Of a DNA stretch of 64,000 nt, positions 15,985 through 24,910 are shown piece by piece (position 1 is the stretch's first letter; each line of letters starts with the position of its first letter). The DNA is taken from contig NZ_CP126625.1 in assembly GCF_030219325.1 (NCBI RefSeq), positions 1,104,857 through 1,168,856 on the forward strand, given 5' to 3'. The stretch is from Geothrix sp. GTDB lineage: Bacteria > Acidobacteriota > Holophagae > Holophagales > Holophagaceae. A program made the translations under genes and the position numbers. The notes beneath the pieces are model-generated. The model worked only from the letters and a program-made list of their open reading frames with translations, did no database searches and was not told the origin of the DNA.

Positions 15985-16829
15985 GCCGACTCCCGGTCCC
16001 GGCGGGCCCGCCAGGCGACGAAGGATTTCAGGGCCAGGCTCACCAGGGCCATGAGGCTCAGCAGCGAGGCGCAGGCGAAGGCCGCCCCGAACTGGTACTC
16101 GTTGTAGACGGCCTCGATGTGCAGGGGCAGCGTCATGGTCTCGCCGCGGATGTGGCCGCTGACCACGCTCACGGCCCCGAACTCGCCCATGGCGCGGCTG
16201 GCGCAGAGGATCACACCGTAGAGCAGGCCCCACTTCAGCGCGGGCAGGGTGACCCGCCAGAAGGTCTGCCAGGGCGAGGCGCCCAGCAGCCGGGCGGCCT
16301 CCTCCGCTTCGGGGCCCAGGGCCTGCACCAGCGGCAGCAGCTCCCGGGCCACGAAGGGGAAGGTCACGAAGGCCGTGGCCAGCACGATGCCCGGCTTGGC
16401 GAAGATGACCTGGATGCCGTGGCGGTCGAACCAGGGGCCCAGCCAGCCGTCCTGCCCGCAGAGCAGCACGAACATCAGGCCCGCCACCACCGGCGAGATG
16501 GCGAAGGGCAGGTCCAGGATGGCCACCCAGAGGCCATGGCCGGGGATCCGGTGGCGGCCCAAGAGCCAGGCCGCCGCCAGCCCGAACACGCCGCTGATGA
16601 GCACCGCCGATAGCGTGCTCAGGAGGCTCAGGCGAATGGCGGCCGCCGCGTTCTCGTCGTGGAGGCTGGCGAGGAACACCCTCCAACCTTCCGACAGGGC
16701 CGCGTGGAAGATGTTGGCCAGGGGCAGCAGCAGGAACACCGCCATGAAAGCCACGGCGATGGCGATGAGGCTCCGTCTTAGCCAGGCTGGCTCGCCGACT
16801 CCGTCGGCGAGAAGGTGAAGGTCAGACAT
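15981..16829 (-). CDS. cysW: Sulfate ABC transporter permease
   Basis: One of two inner-membrane permeases of the sulfate importer, 282 aa with six hydrophobic segments. The EAA loop that contacts CysA reads [30 protein letters not shown]. The following [22 protein letters not shown] is a hallmark of CysW as opposed to CysT. It starts at ATG 16829, overlapping the end of cysT by 8 bp, and overlaps cysA by 4 bp, so the transporter genes are translationally linked. Confidence 0.95.
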   Translation of the reverse strand: MSDLHLLADGVGEPAWLRRSLIAIAVAFMAVFLLLPLANIFHAALSEGWRVFLASLHDENAAAAIRLSLLSTLSAVLISGVFGLAAAWLLGRHRIPGHGLWVAILDLPFAISPVVAGLMFVLLCGQDGWLGPWFDRHGIQVIFAKPGIVLATAFVTFPFVARELLPLVQALGPEAEEAARLLGASPWQTFWRVTLPALKWGLLYGVILCASRAMGEFGAVSVVSGHIRGETMTLPLHIEAVYNEYQFGAAFACASLLSLMALVSLALKSFVAWRARRDRESA

Positions 16830-17631
16830 GGCCGGGCCCCCCGAAGCGGCGATGCAGCAGGTGGATGCCTACCAGCACCAGGAGGGAGATGCTGAGCATG
16901 ATCACGGCCAGCGCCACGGCCCCGTCGTAGTCGTACTGTTCCAGCTTCACCACGATGAGCAGGGGCGCGATCTCGGTCTTGAAGGGCAGGTTGCCCGAGA
17001 CGAAGACCACGCTGCCGTACTCGCCCACGGCCCGCGCGAAGGAGAGGGCGAAGCCGCTGAGGAGCGCCGGCATGAGCTGGGGCAGCACCACCTTGCGCAG
17101 GGTGGCCCAGCGGCTGGCGCCGAGGCAGGCGGCGGCCTCCTCCATCTCGCGGGGCAGCTCCTCCAGCACGGGCTGGAGGCTGCGCACCACGAAGGGCAGG
17201 CTCACGAAGCTGAGGGCCAGCACCACGCCCAGGCGGTTGTAGATCACGGGAAACGGGATCAGGTGCCCGATCCAGCCCTTGGGGCCGTAGAGCGAGGACA
17301 GGGTGAGGCCCGCCACGGCCGTGGGCAGGGCGAAGGGCAGGTCCACCAGGGCATCTGCCAGACGCCGCCCCGGAAAGGGGTAGCGCACCAGCACCCAGGC
17401 GATGAGGGTGCCCCACACCAGGTTGAAGAGGGCCGCCGCGAAGGCGGCCCCCAGGCTGAAGAGGCAGGCCGCCACCACCCGCGGCTGGCCGAGCACCGCC
17501 CCGAACGTGCCCGCCTTGGCGTGGACCGCCTTGAGGGCAAGCGCCGCCAGGGGCAGCAGGATCATGAGGCTCGTGCCCAGCAGGGTGATGCCCGCGCTGA
17601 GGGTGAAGCCGGGGCGGCGGGTGAAGGTCAC
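16822..17631 (-). CDS. cysT: Sulfate ABC transporter permease
   Basis: Second inner-membrane permease of the sulfate importer (also called CysU), 269 aa. It carries the DLPFALPTAVAGLTLSSLYGPKGWIG segment and the EAA loop EEAAACLGASRWATLRKVVLPQLMPALLSG. GEYGSVVFVSGNLPFKTEI is typical of CysT. It begins with GTG 17631, 6 bp downstream of the stop of the binding-protein gene, and overlaps cysW. It pairs with CysW to form the channel. Confidence 0.95.
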   Translation of the reverse strand: MTFTRRPGFTLSAGITLLGTSLMILLPLAALALKAVHAKAGTFGAVLGQPRVVAACLFSLGAAFAAALFNLVWGTLIAWVLVRYPFPGRRLADALVDLPFALPTAVAGLTLSSLYGPKGWIGHLIPFPVIYNRLGVVLALSFVSLPFVVRSLQPVLEELPREMEEAAACLGASRWATLRKVVLPQLMPALLSGFALSFARAVGEYGSVVFVSGNLPFKTEIAPLLIVVKLEQYDYDGAVALAVIMLSISLLVLVGIHLLHRRFGGPGHV

Positions 17632-17637
17632 GCAGGC

Positions 17638-18636
17638 CTACCGGGTGGCCACGATCTGGTCGAAGCTGCCGCCGTCCTTGAAGTGGGCGTCGTGGGCGCG
17701 GTCCCAGCCGCCGAAAGTGTCGGCGATGGTGAAGAGCTTCAGCTGCGGAAACCTCGCCCCGGCGGCCTTGAGGGCCTTGGGGTCCGAGGGGCGGTAGCCG
17801 TTCTGGGCGATGAGCTTCTGGGCCTCGGGCGTGTAGAGGAACTCCAGGTAGGCCTTGGCCACGGCGGCCGTGCCCTTCTTCTGCACCACCTTGTCCACCC
17901 AGGCCACGGAGGGCTCGGCGAGGATGCTGGAGGAGGGCAGCACGATCTGGAACTTGCCCTTGCCCGTGCCCTCGGTCACCAGCAGGGCCTCGTTCTCCCA
18001 GGCCAGCAGCACGTCGCCGAGACCGCGCTCCACGAAGGTGGTGGTGGCGCCACGGGCGCCGCTGTCCAGCACCGGAACGCGCTTGAAGAGCTCTGCCACG
18101 TAGGCCCGGGCCTTGGCCTCGGAGCCATCCTTCTGCTTGAGGGCCTGGCCCCAGGCCGCCAGGTAGTTCCAGCGGGCGCCGCCGCTGGTCTTGGGGTTCG
18201 GCGTGATGATCTGGACGCCAGGCTTGAGCAGGTCGTTCCAGTCGCGGATGCCCTTGGGATTGCCGGCCCGCACCAGGAACACCACGGTGGAGAGGTAGGG
18301 CGAGCTGTTGCCGGGCAGGCGCTTCTGCCAATCCGCGGGCAGCAGCTGGCGCTGGGTGGCCAGGGCGTCGATGTCGTGGGCCAGGGCGAGGGTGACGACA
18401 TCGGCCGGAAGGCCGTCGATGACGGAGCGGGCCTGCTTGCCCGAGCCACCGTGGGACTGGGCGATGGTGACGGTCTGGCCGGTCTTCGCCTTCCAGTGGG
18501 CGGCGAAGGCGGGGTTGATGGCCTGGTAGAGCTCGCGGGTGGGGTCGTAGGAGACGTTGAGGAGCTTGACTTCCTGCGCCTGGAGGGCGAGGCCCAGGGT
18601 GGCGAGGAGCAGAAGGGCGCGGAGGCGTGAGGTCAT
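17638..18636 (-). CDS. sbp: Periplasmic sulfate-binding protein
   Basis: A 332-aa periplasmic binding protein of the sulfate/thiosulfate type. The signal peptide is [17 protein letters not shown]. Family motifs are [50 protein letters not shown] and [17 protein letters not shown]. The C-terminus has [22 protein letters not shown] 18636 removes a 23-residue upstream extension that has no signal-peptide character. It delivers sulfate to CysTWA. Assignment to sulfate rather than thiosulfate rests on its position in the assimilation block. Confidence 0.94.
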   Translation of the reverse strand: MTSRLRALLLLATLGLALQAQEVKLLNVSYDPTRELYQAINPAFAAHWKAKTGQTVTIAQSHGGSGKQARSVIDGLPADVVTLALAHDIDALATQRQLLPADWQKRLPGNSSPYLSTVVFLVRAGNPKGIRDWNDLLKPGVQIITPNPKTSGGARWNYLAAWGQALKQKDGSEAKARAYVAELFKRVPVLDSGARGATTTFVERGLGDVLLAWENEALLVTEGTGKGKFQIVLPSSSILAEPSVAWVDKVVQKKGTAAVAKAYLEFLYTPEAQKLIAQNGYRPSDPKALKAAGARFPQLKLFTIADTFGGWDRAHDAHFKDGGSFDQIVATR

Positions 18637-18750
18637 GAGGGATTCCCTGGAAGGCGGTGGGGCGATGGATGGGGTGCGGGGACGGGCGCCGGGCAGGGAC
18701 GACAACAGCGGGTCATGGGCGACTCCAGGAAGATGAGATGGAAAGAGGGT

Positions 18751-20028
18751 TCAGTAGGATTCCTGGGCCAGCACCAGGCCCGCGGCGAGGGTCGCATGGG
18801 TGGCCTCGTCGATGAGGATGAAGGTCCCCCCGCTGCGCACCCAGGCGTGGGGATCCGCGGCGATGGGCTGCTGGAGCCGGAGGCTCACGGTGGCGATGTC
18901 GTTCATGCGCAGCTCGTCCGCGGGGATGGATTCCAGGGCCTGGAGGTCCATGCGGCCGAGGATGGCCGTGACCTTGGCCCGCACCTCGCGGGTGCCATGG
19001 CGCAGGATGAGCCGGCTCATGGGATCCAGGGGCCGCTCGCTGAACCAGCAGAGGGTGGCGTTCAGGTCGCGGCTCCGGGCCGGGGCGCCGACGCTGCCGG
19101 CGATGAGGTCGCCCCGGCTGATGTCCACGTCATCCTCCAGGTGGAGGGTCACGCTCTGCCCCACGATGCCCCGGGCCAGATCCCGCCCGAAGAACTCCAC
19201 CCGCCGCACCGTGGTGCGGATGCCCGAGGGCAGGATGGTCACCACGTCGCCGCGGGCCACGGAGCCGCTTTCGATGCGCCCCTGGTAGCCGCGGTAGTCG
19301 AGGAGGGATTCCGTGCGCGGGCGGCACACCAGCTGGACGGGGAAGCGGAAGGGCGCCTCCAGGTCCTCGGCGCCCAGCTCCACGCCATCGAGGAAGGCCA
19401 TCAGGGTGGGCCCCTCGTACCAGTCCAGGCGGTCGCCCCGCTCCACCACCATGTCGCCCTTGAGGGCCGACAGGGGGATGTACTGGATGTCGGCGATCCC
19501 CAGCTTGCGGGCGAGGGGTTCCACCTCGCTGCGGATGCGCTGGAAGATGCTCTCGTCGTAACCCACCAGGTCCATCTTGTTGATGGCCACCACCACGTGG
19601 CGCAGGCCCATGACCTGGGCCAGCGTCATGTGGCGCCGGGTCTGGGGCAGTACTCCTTTTCGAGCATCGATGAGGACGATGGCCAGGTCCGCCGTGGAGG
19701 CGCCGGTCACCATGTTGCGGGTGTACTGCTCGTGGCCCGGGGCGTCCGCCAGGATGTACTTGCGGGTGCCGGTGCTGAAGTAGCGGTAGGCCACGTCGAT
19801 GGTGATGCCCTGCTCCCGCTCGGCGGAGAGGCCGTCGGTCAGCAGCGAGAGGTCCACCTCGTCCAGGCCGCGCTTGCGGCTCGACACTGCCAGGGCATCC
19901 AGGGCGTCCGCCAGGATGGCCTTGCTGTCGAAGAGCAGGCGTCCGATGAGGGTGCTCTTGCCATCATCCACGCTGCCGCAGGTGATGAAGCGGAGGAGGC
20001 CGTTGTCCACCAAAGTGTCGTGGCTCAT
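18751..20028 (-). CDS. cysN: Sulfate adenylyltransferase subunit 1 (GTPase)
   Basis: GTPase subunit of ATP sulfurylase, 425 aa, which drives formation of adenylyl sulfate (APS). The G1 motif is GSVDDGKSTLIGRLL, G3 is DAPGHEQYTRNM and G4 is NKMDLVGYD. The EF-Tu-like beta-barrel domains follow. The protein ends after them, so there is no fused APS kinase (CysC). ATG 20028 overlaps the cysD stop by one base; the longer open frame is a shadow of cysD. A 114-bp gap separates it from the sulfate-binding protein gene, and an extra promoter there is possible. Confidence 0.96.
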   Translation of the reverse strand: MSHDTLVDNGLLRFITCGSVDDGKSTLIGRLLFDSKAILADALDALAVSSRKRGLDEVDLSLLTDGLSAEREQGITIDVAYRYFSTGTRKYILADAPGHEQYTRNMVTGASTADLAIVLIDARKGVLPQTRRHMTLAQVMGLRHVVVAINKMDLVGYDESIFQRIRSEVEPLARKLGIADIQYIPLSALKGDMVVERGDRLDWYEGPTLMAFLDGVELGAEDLEAPFRFPVQLVCRPRTESLLDYRGYQGRIESGSVARGDVVTILPSGIRTTVRRVEFFGRDLARGIVGQSVTLHLEDDVDISRGDLIAGSVGAPARSRDLNATLCWFSERPLDPMSRLILRHGTREVRAKVTAILGRMDLQALESIPADELRMNDIATVSLRLQQPIAADPHAWVRSGGTFILIDEATHATLAAGLVLAQESY

Positions 20029-20933
20029 CAGAAGTAGCCCTCCTTCTTGCGCTGCTCCATGGAGGCCTCGCTGGTCTGGTCGTCGAGGCGCGTGGCGCCC
20101 CGCTCCGTGAGCTCCGTGGTGGCGGTCTCCTTGACGATGGCCGCCAAGGTGCGGGCCTCGCTGAGTACGGGGGCGGTGCAGCTGATGTCGCCCACGGTGC
20201 GGAAGCGGACGGTCCTGCGGACGGCGATCGCGCCCACCGGCACGGGCGTCAGGTCCGTCACGGGCAGCAGGGCCCCGCCCGGCAGCAGCACCACCTCGCG
20301 CTCGTGGGCGAAGTAGATGGAGGGCAGCTCCAGGTCCTCCTCTTCGATGTACTGCCACACGTCCAGCTCGGTCCAGTTGGAGATGGGGAAGGCGCGGATG
20401 TGCTCGCCGGGGTGGATGCGGGCGTTGTAGAGGTTCCACAGCTCGGGCCGCTGGTTCTTGGGGTCCCACTGGCCGAACTCGTCGCGGAAGCTGAAGATGC
20501 GCTCCTTGGCGCGGGCCTTCTCCTCGTCCCGGCGGGCGCCGCCGATGAGGCAGTCGAACTTGAACTCCTCCACCGCGTCCAGCAGGGTCACGCTCTGGTG
20601 GCGGTTGCGGCTTTCGCTCGGGTGGCGCAGCACGACCCGGCCCTTGGCGATGCTCTCGTCCAGGGTGCGGACGATGAGCCGCTCGCCCAGCTCGGCGGCG
20701 CGATGATCGCGGAAGGCGATCACCTCCGGATAGTTGTGGCCCGTGTCGATGTGCACCAGGGGGAAGGGGAAGCGGCCGGGCCGGAAGGCCTTCTCCGCCA
20801 GCCGCAGCAGCACGAGGCTGTCCTTGCCGCCGCTGAAGAGCAGGGCGGGGTTCGAGCACTGGCCCGCCACCTCCCGGAGGATGTGGATGGCCTCGGATTC
20901 CAGGGCTTCGAGGTGCGTGAGGGTCTGGGTCAT
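20028..20933 (-). CDS. cysD: Sulfate adenylyltransferase subunit 2
   Basis: Catalytic subunit of ATP sulfurylase, 301 aa, of the PP-loop ATP pyrophosphatase family. The PP-loop is LLFSGGKDSLVLLRLA. Other conserved parts are HIDTGHNYPEVIAFRD, CLIGGARRDEEKARAKERIFSFRD and the C-terminal KKEGYF. It joins sulfate to AMP in the cytoplasm together with CysN, whose gene overlaps its stop codon. The ATG lies 4 bp after the stop of cysH. Confidence 0.96.
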   Translation of the reverse strand: MTQTLTHLEALESEAIHILREVAGQCSNPALLFSGGKDSLVLLRLAEKAFRPGRFPFPLVHIDTGHNYPEVIAFRDHRAAELGERLIVRTLDESIAKGRVVLRHPSESRNRHQSVTLLDAVEEFKFDCLIGGARRDEEKARAKERIFSFRDEFGQWDPKNQRPELWNLYNARIHPGEHIRAFPISNWTELDVWQYIEEEDLELPSIYFAHEREVVLLPGGALLPVTDLTPVPVGAIAVRRTVRFRTVGDISCTAPVLSEARTLAAIVKETATTELTERGATRLDDQTSEASMEQRKKEGYF

Positions 20934-20937
20934 TCGG

Positions 20938-21648
20938 TCATCCCTTGCTCGGCCGGTGGTGGAGTCCGCATTCCTTGTGCTCGGGCCGTTCCCACCACCA
21001 GCGGCCCGCGCGGATATCTTCGCCGGGCTGGATGGCCCGCGTGCAGGGGGCGCAGCCGATGGAGGGATAGCCCTGGTCGTGCAGGGGGTGCGTGGGGATG
21101 CCGTGTTCGGCCACGAAGGCCCACAACCTCGCCTGGTCCCAGTCCAGCAGGGGCGCGACCTTCAGGCGCTCGGGCGTGCCCCCGTCGCCTTCGGCGGGCG
21201 CCAGGTCCGCGCGGGTGGGGCTCTGCTCGCGGCGCAGCCCCGTGAGCCAGGCCCGGGAGCCGGCGAGGGCCCGCTTCAGCGGCCGCAGCTTGCGGATCTC
21301 GCAGCAGGCCTGGCGCTGGGCCAAGCTGTCACGGAACCCGAAGAGTCCTTGCGCGTTCACCAGGGCCTCCACATCCGCGCCCTCCGGCGAGTAGACCTCG
21401 AAACGGAGTTGAGGATAGCGCCTGCGCAGCCGCTCGAAGGTGTCGTGGGTCTCGGGATGCAGGCGTCCCGTATCCAGCATGAAGACACGCAGGCTGCGAC
21501 CAGTCTGGGAAGCCAAGTGGACAACCACGCTGTCCTCCACGCCCGCGCTGCAGGCCAGGGCCAGCTCGTCGCCGAAGGTATCGGCGGCCCACTGGACGAG
21601 GGCCTGGGCGTCGAGGCCCGCGGGGGGCAGGGGGAAGGTCTCGGCCAT
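20938..21648 (-). CDS. cysH: APS reductase (iron-sulfur type)
   Basis: A 236-aa PP-loop reductase that reduces the sulfate nucleotide to sulfite with thioredoxin. The paired cysteines QACCEIRKLRPL and the second pair CAPCTR would hold a 4Fe-4S cluster, and the C-terminal KECGLH holds the redox-active cysteine. The CC...CxxC set marks the APS-using form rather than the enterobacterial PAPS form. This agrees with the absence of an APS kinase gene in the block. ATG 21648 gives the usual N-terminus; it is 2 bp after the end of the sulfite reductase gene. Confidence 0.92.
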   Translation of the reverse strand: MAETFPLPPAGLDAQALVQWAADTFGDELALACSAGVEDSVVVHLASQTGRSLRVFMLDTGRLHPETHDTFERLRRRYPQLRFEVYSPEGADVEALVNAQGLFGFRDSLAQRQACCEIRKLRPLKRALAGSRAWLTGLRREQSPTRADLAPAEGDGGTPERLKVAPLLDWDQARLWAFVAEHGIPTHPLHDQGYPSIGCAPCTRAIQPGEDIRAGRWWWERPEHKECGLHHRPSKG

Positions 21649-21650
21649 GG

Positions 21651-23285
21651 TCAGGCTTGCTCCTCGAGGGTGGGGCGCAGGCGCTGGGCGCCCACACGGG
21701 TCGCGAAATCCCCGAAGGCCTCGCCGGGTCGGCCCTCCTGGGCCCATGCCGAGAAGAGGTGGTCCAGGGCCGCGGGGAAGGCCTCCACCGTCACCTTGTG
21801 GGCCACGGGGAAGGCCAGGCGGGTGCCCTCGGGATCACCGCCCACGAAGAGCGCGTAGCTCTTGCCGGTCTGGCCCACCAGGGCCAGCTCGGCGGTGTAG
21901 GGGCGGGCGCAGCCATTGGCGCAGCCGGTCATGCGGAAGAGGAGGCTGCGGTCGGCGAGGCCCCGGCGGCCCAGCGCCGCGCGGATGTCCGCCAGGCGGT
22001 CGGGGAGGACCCGCTCCGCGTCGATGAGGGCCAGCCCGCAGAGGGGCAGGGCCACGCAGGCCATGGCCCGGGCCGCCAGGGGATCCGCGGCTTCCAGAGG
22101 ATGGCCGTGGCTCAGGAACAGGGCCTCCACTTCGCCCCGGACTTCCGGGTTCAAGCCGAGGAGGATCAGGTCCTGATCCGGGCTGAGTTGAACCCCAGGA
22201 TGGAAGGTCGTTATCACCTCACGCAGGGCGGCCTTGAGTCGCCCTGCGATGCGTCCCGCAGGAATGGAGAGTCCCAAAGCCAAGGTACCGTCGCTGCGCT
22301 CCAGCCAGCCCAGCACCGGCGTGGTGCGCCAGGGCGGCAGGGGGCGCTCCTCGAAGCGGATCCCGGCGCGGGCCTCGACCTCGGCCTTGAACCAGGGCAG
22401 GCCCTTGCGGGCGATCACGTATTTCAGGCGGGCCCGCTTGCGGTCCTCGCGGCTGCCCTCGTCCCGGTGCACGCCCACGATGGCCTCGGCCACGGGGATC
22501 GCCGCCGCCTCGGGGATCCAGCCCAGCAGGTCCGCCACCCGGGGGAAGGTGGTGTCATCGCCGTGGGTCATGCCCATGCCGCCCCCCGCCACCACGAAGA
22601 AGCCATCCAGGATCCGGTCCGCGCCGAAGGTGGCCGCCAGGCCCACGTCGTTGGTGTAGAGGTCCACCAGGTTCTCGCCCGCCACGGTGACGCTGAACTT
22701 GAACTTGCGGGGCAGGTACGTGGCGCCGAAGAGGCGCTCCTGCTCCTTCTCCGGGTTCACGCGCTCGCCATCCAGCCAGATCTCCGCATAGGCGTTGGAC
22801 ACGGCCTGGAAGTGCGCGGCGAGGCGATCCACCACCGCGTCCAGTTGCGCGAGGTCGCGCCGCAACCAGGGATTCGGCGCCTGGGTCACCGTGCGCACCA
22901 CGTCGCCGCAGGCGCCCTTGGTGGTCTGCAGGGCCGCGTGGAGGCCCTGCAGCGTGGCCTTGAGGTCGCCCTTGAGGACGCCGTGCAGCTCGATGCTCTG
23001 GCGCGAGGTGAGCCGCAGGGTGCCATCGCCGTAGCGGTCCGCGAGGTCATCCCAGGCCAGGTACTGTCCAGCGCTGAGGCGGCCCCCTGGGATGCGGCCG
23101 CGCAGCATCAGCACCGGCGGCTTCTCCTTCTCGAAGCGGTCCTTCTGCTGGTAGAGGCCGTGGAACTTCACCAGGGTCTGGGCCTCCTTGGAGAAGGAGG
23201 GCTCCGGACTGGCGAGCTCCTCGGCGAGGCTCCCCCGCAGGTGGCGGGAACCGGCCTTGAGGGCTTCGATGGGGCTGGCGGTCAT
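21651..23285 (-). CDS. Sulfite reductase hemoprotein (siroheme/4Fe-4S)
   Basis: A 544-aa siroheme enzyme that reduces sulfite to sulfide with six electrons. Substrate-side motifs are LRLTSRQSIELHGV near residue 90 and GDVVRTVTQAPNPW. The cluster cysteines are in CVALPLCGLAL (C-x5-C) and TGCANGCARP (C-x3-C), as in CysI and ferredoxin-sulfite reductases. No CysJ flavoprotein gene is adjacent, so electrons may come from ferredoxin or an unlinked partner. The ATG overlaps the stop of the siroheme gene by 4 bp, which links the enzyme with synthesis of its cofactor. Confidence 0.92.
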   Translation of the reverse strand: MTASPIEALKAGSRHLRGSLAEELASPEPSFSKEAQTLVKFHGLYQQKDRFEKEKPPVLMLRGRIPGGRLSAGQYLAWDDLADRYGDGTLRLTSRQSIELHGVLKGDLKATLQGLHAALQTTKGACGDVVRTVTQAPNPWLRRDLAQLDAVVDRLAAHFQAVSNAYAEIWLDGERVNPEKEQERLFGATYLPRKFKFSVTVAGENLVDLYTNDVGLAATFGADRILDGFFVVAGGGMGMTHGDDTTFPRVADLLGWIPEAAAIPVAEAIVGVHRDEGSREDRKRARLKYVIARKGLPWFKAEVEARAGIRFEERPLPPWRTTPVLGWLERSDGTLALGLSIPAGRIAGRLKAALREVITTFHPGVQLSPDQDLILLGLNPEVRGEVEALFLSHGHPLEAADPLAARAMACVALPLCGLALIDAERVLPDRLADIRAALGRRGLADRSLLFRMTGCANGCARPYTAELALVGQTGKSYALFVGGDPEGTRLAFPVAHKVTVEAFPAALDHLFSAWAQEGRPGEAFGDFATRVGAQRLRPTLEEQA

Positions 23286-23875
23286 GGGCGCACCTCCACG
23301 GGGAGAACCTCTTCCTGGAGCTGGCGCAGGAGGGAGCGGAGCACCTCGGCACGGCGGGCAGGATCAGGTAGCGTCCGCTTCAGCTCCTGGCGGAGACGGA
23401 CCAGGGCTTCGAATTCGGGGAGGGTCTCGTCCGGCACCAGGCCCTCGAGGGCCTCCCGCACCACGCGGCTCAGGCCGGCGAAGGCGCCCTCGGTGGAAAT
23501 GGCGGCCACGAAGGGGCCCCGGCGCAGCACGCTGGGAAAGAGGGCATCGCAGGAGGCGGCATCGTCCACGGCATTGACCCACAGGCCCCGGGCCCGCGCC
23601 TGGGCGGCCACGAAGGCGTTGGCGTGCGGATCATTGGTGGCGCTGATGACCAGGTGGGCGCCCTCCAGATCCTCCGGGGCGAAGGCCCCCGTGCGGAGCT
23701 CCGCGTCGAAGCCCTCCAGCTCGTCAAGGAAGGGCCGGGTGAAGGCCAGGGCGACGACGCGCAGGCGGCAGCCCGTGGGCCGGAGGGCCCGCAGCTTAGC
23801 CTGCGCGACGCTCCCGGCGCCCACCACGAGCACCCGCTTCCCGCGGAGATCCAGAAACAGGGGCAGCAGGCTCAT
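23282..23875 (-). CDS. Precorrin-2 dehydrogenase / sirohydrochlorin ferrochelatase
   Basis: A 197-aa protein equal to the N-terminal half of CysG (Met8-type). It oxidises precorrin-2 with NAD+ and inserts iron to make siroheme. It starts MSLLPLFLDLRGKRVLVVGAGSVAQAKLRAL, a Rossmann glycine motif, and has the usual VISATNDPHANAFVAAQARARGLWVNAVDDA and GPFVAAISTEGAFAGLSRVVRE. The other half of CysG is encoded by the upstream cobA gene, whose 3' end overlaps this gene by 80 bp in another frame. It provides cofactor for the adjacent sulfite reductase. Confidence 0.92.
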   Translation of the reverse strand: MSLLPLFLDLRGKRVLVVGAGSVAQAKLRALRPTGCRLRVVALAFTRPFLDELEGFDAELRTGAFAPEDLEGAHLVISATNDPHANAFVAAQARARGLWVNAVDDAASCDALFPSVLRRGPFVAAISTEGAFAGLSRVVREALEGLVPDETLPEFEALVRLRQELKRTLPDPARRAEVLRSLLRQLQEEVLPVEVRP

Positions 23876-24632
23876 GGGACAGCTCCTGGGTCGGGTGGAA
23901 GCGGTGGTGGAGGGACTCGCCGATGAAGAGGATTCCGGGGCCATCGGTGACGGGGTGGAGGGAGCCGGCGGCGGCGTGGGCCAGGGTCGAGAAGGTGCTG
24001 GTCTGGCCGGGACACTGGGCCTGCTCCACCAGCGCCACCGGCAGACCCGGCGGGGCGCCGTGGTCCAGCAGGGTGCGCGCCAGGCCCTGGAGCGTGCGGG
24101 TGCCCATGTAGACGGCGATGGTGCCGCGGGAGGCGGCCAGGTCCCGCCACGCGGCCGGCGAGTCGGGCAGGTGGTGCCCCTCCAGGATCGTGATGCGGCG
24201 GCTGACCTCGCGGTGGGTGAGGGGGAAGCCCGCGCCCGCCGCGGCGGCCTGGAGGGCGCTCACGCCGGGGATCACCTCGAAGGGGACGCCCGCGGCTTCG
24301 AGGGCCAGGGCCTCCTCGCCGCCCCGCGCGAAGATGAGGGGATCGCCACCCTTGAGGCGTGCCACCCGCCGGCCGGCCCGCGCGTGGCCGATCATCAGCT
24401 GGTGGATGTCGGCCTGCGGGGTGCTGGTCCTGCCACAGCGCTTGCCCACGGCGATGGCCAGGGCGCCGGCGGGGAACAGGGTCGCGAAGGCGGGATCGAT
24501 CAGGGCGTCGTAGAGGATGACCTCGGCCGCCTCCAGCGCCCGGAGGCCCCGGACCGTGATCAAGTCGGGACTGCCGGGGCCAGCTCCGACGAGGCTGACG
24601 AATCCCGGGGGCTGGGAGGGGAGGTGGGACAT
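23796..24632 (-). CDS. cobA: Uroporphyrinogen-III C-methyltransferase
   Basis: A 278-aa SAM-dependent methyltransferase that makes precorrin-2. Conserved parts are VSLVGAGPGSPDLITVRGLRAL, LYDALI, RLKGGDPLIFARGGEE and VIPGVSALQAAAAGAGFPLTHR. After the usual end (GPGILFIGESL) there is a tail of about 40 mostly polar residues, read through the first 80 bp of the next gene in another frame. ATG 24632 is preferred over TTG 24713, which adds unrelated residues. It is first in the sulfur block, downstream of an AT-rich regulatory stretch. Confidence 0.92.
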   Translation of the reverse strand: MSHLPSQPPGFVSLVGAGPGSPDLITVRGLRALEAAEVILYDALIDPAFATLFPAGALAIAVGKRCGRTSTPQADIHQLMIGHARAGRRVARLKGGDPLIFARGGEEALALEAAGVPFEVIPGVSALQAAAAGAGFPLTHREVSRRITILEGHHLPDSPAAWRDLAASRGTIAVYMGTRTLQGLARTLLDHGAPPGLPVALVEQAQCPGQTSTFSTLAHAAAGSLHPVTDGPGILFIGESLHHRFHPTQELSHEPAAPVSGSPREAGARGGRRERRAG

Positions 24633-24719
24633 CGGGACCTGGGTATGGGCGGGGGCTGAGGGATTCAGAAGGAACTCGACGGGGCGGAAGGCCCGGGGAA
24701 TGGCCAGAGCCAAAGGTTC

Positions 24720-24790
24720 GCCCGGTTTGTGATAATTGTCAAGTTTGTTAATTAAAATAGTTATATATTAACGACGATTTCATTCATACA
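24720..24790. promoter_or_regulatory. AT-rich divergent control region
   Basis: About 70 bp of very AT-rich DNA in an otherwise GC-rich window, between the start of the sulfur block and the AAA ATPase gene. It contains GTTAAT (24747-24752) and ATTAAC (24767-24772) as inverted arms, and TTGTGATAATTGTCAA (24727-24742), a weak CRP/FNR-like site. It is the only obvious place for the promoter of the sulfur operon. I cannot assign -35 and -10 elements with confidence. The rest of 24633-24910 shows nothing. Confidence 0.35.
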
Positions 24791-24910
24791 TTTGTTTGTG
24801 GCGACAGGTTCTCCCTGGTGGCGGTGCCCTCTCACGACTACACTCGCCGCACGCGGCGGCGGGCCAGAGAAGGGCCTGAATAGGCACGGCGCGATCCACA
24901 GGAGCTGGCC

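Noticed and set aside
18751..20859. CysN with a fused N-terminal domain
   Set aside because: The upstream part of the frame is a shadow of cysD; the real start is ATG 20028 overlapping the cysD stop.
21657..24659. 1000-codon plus-strand open frame across the sulfite reductase and siroheme genes
   Set aside because: It spans three well-identified minus-strand genes and encodes low-complexity sequence, so it is a shadow.
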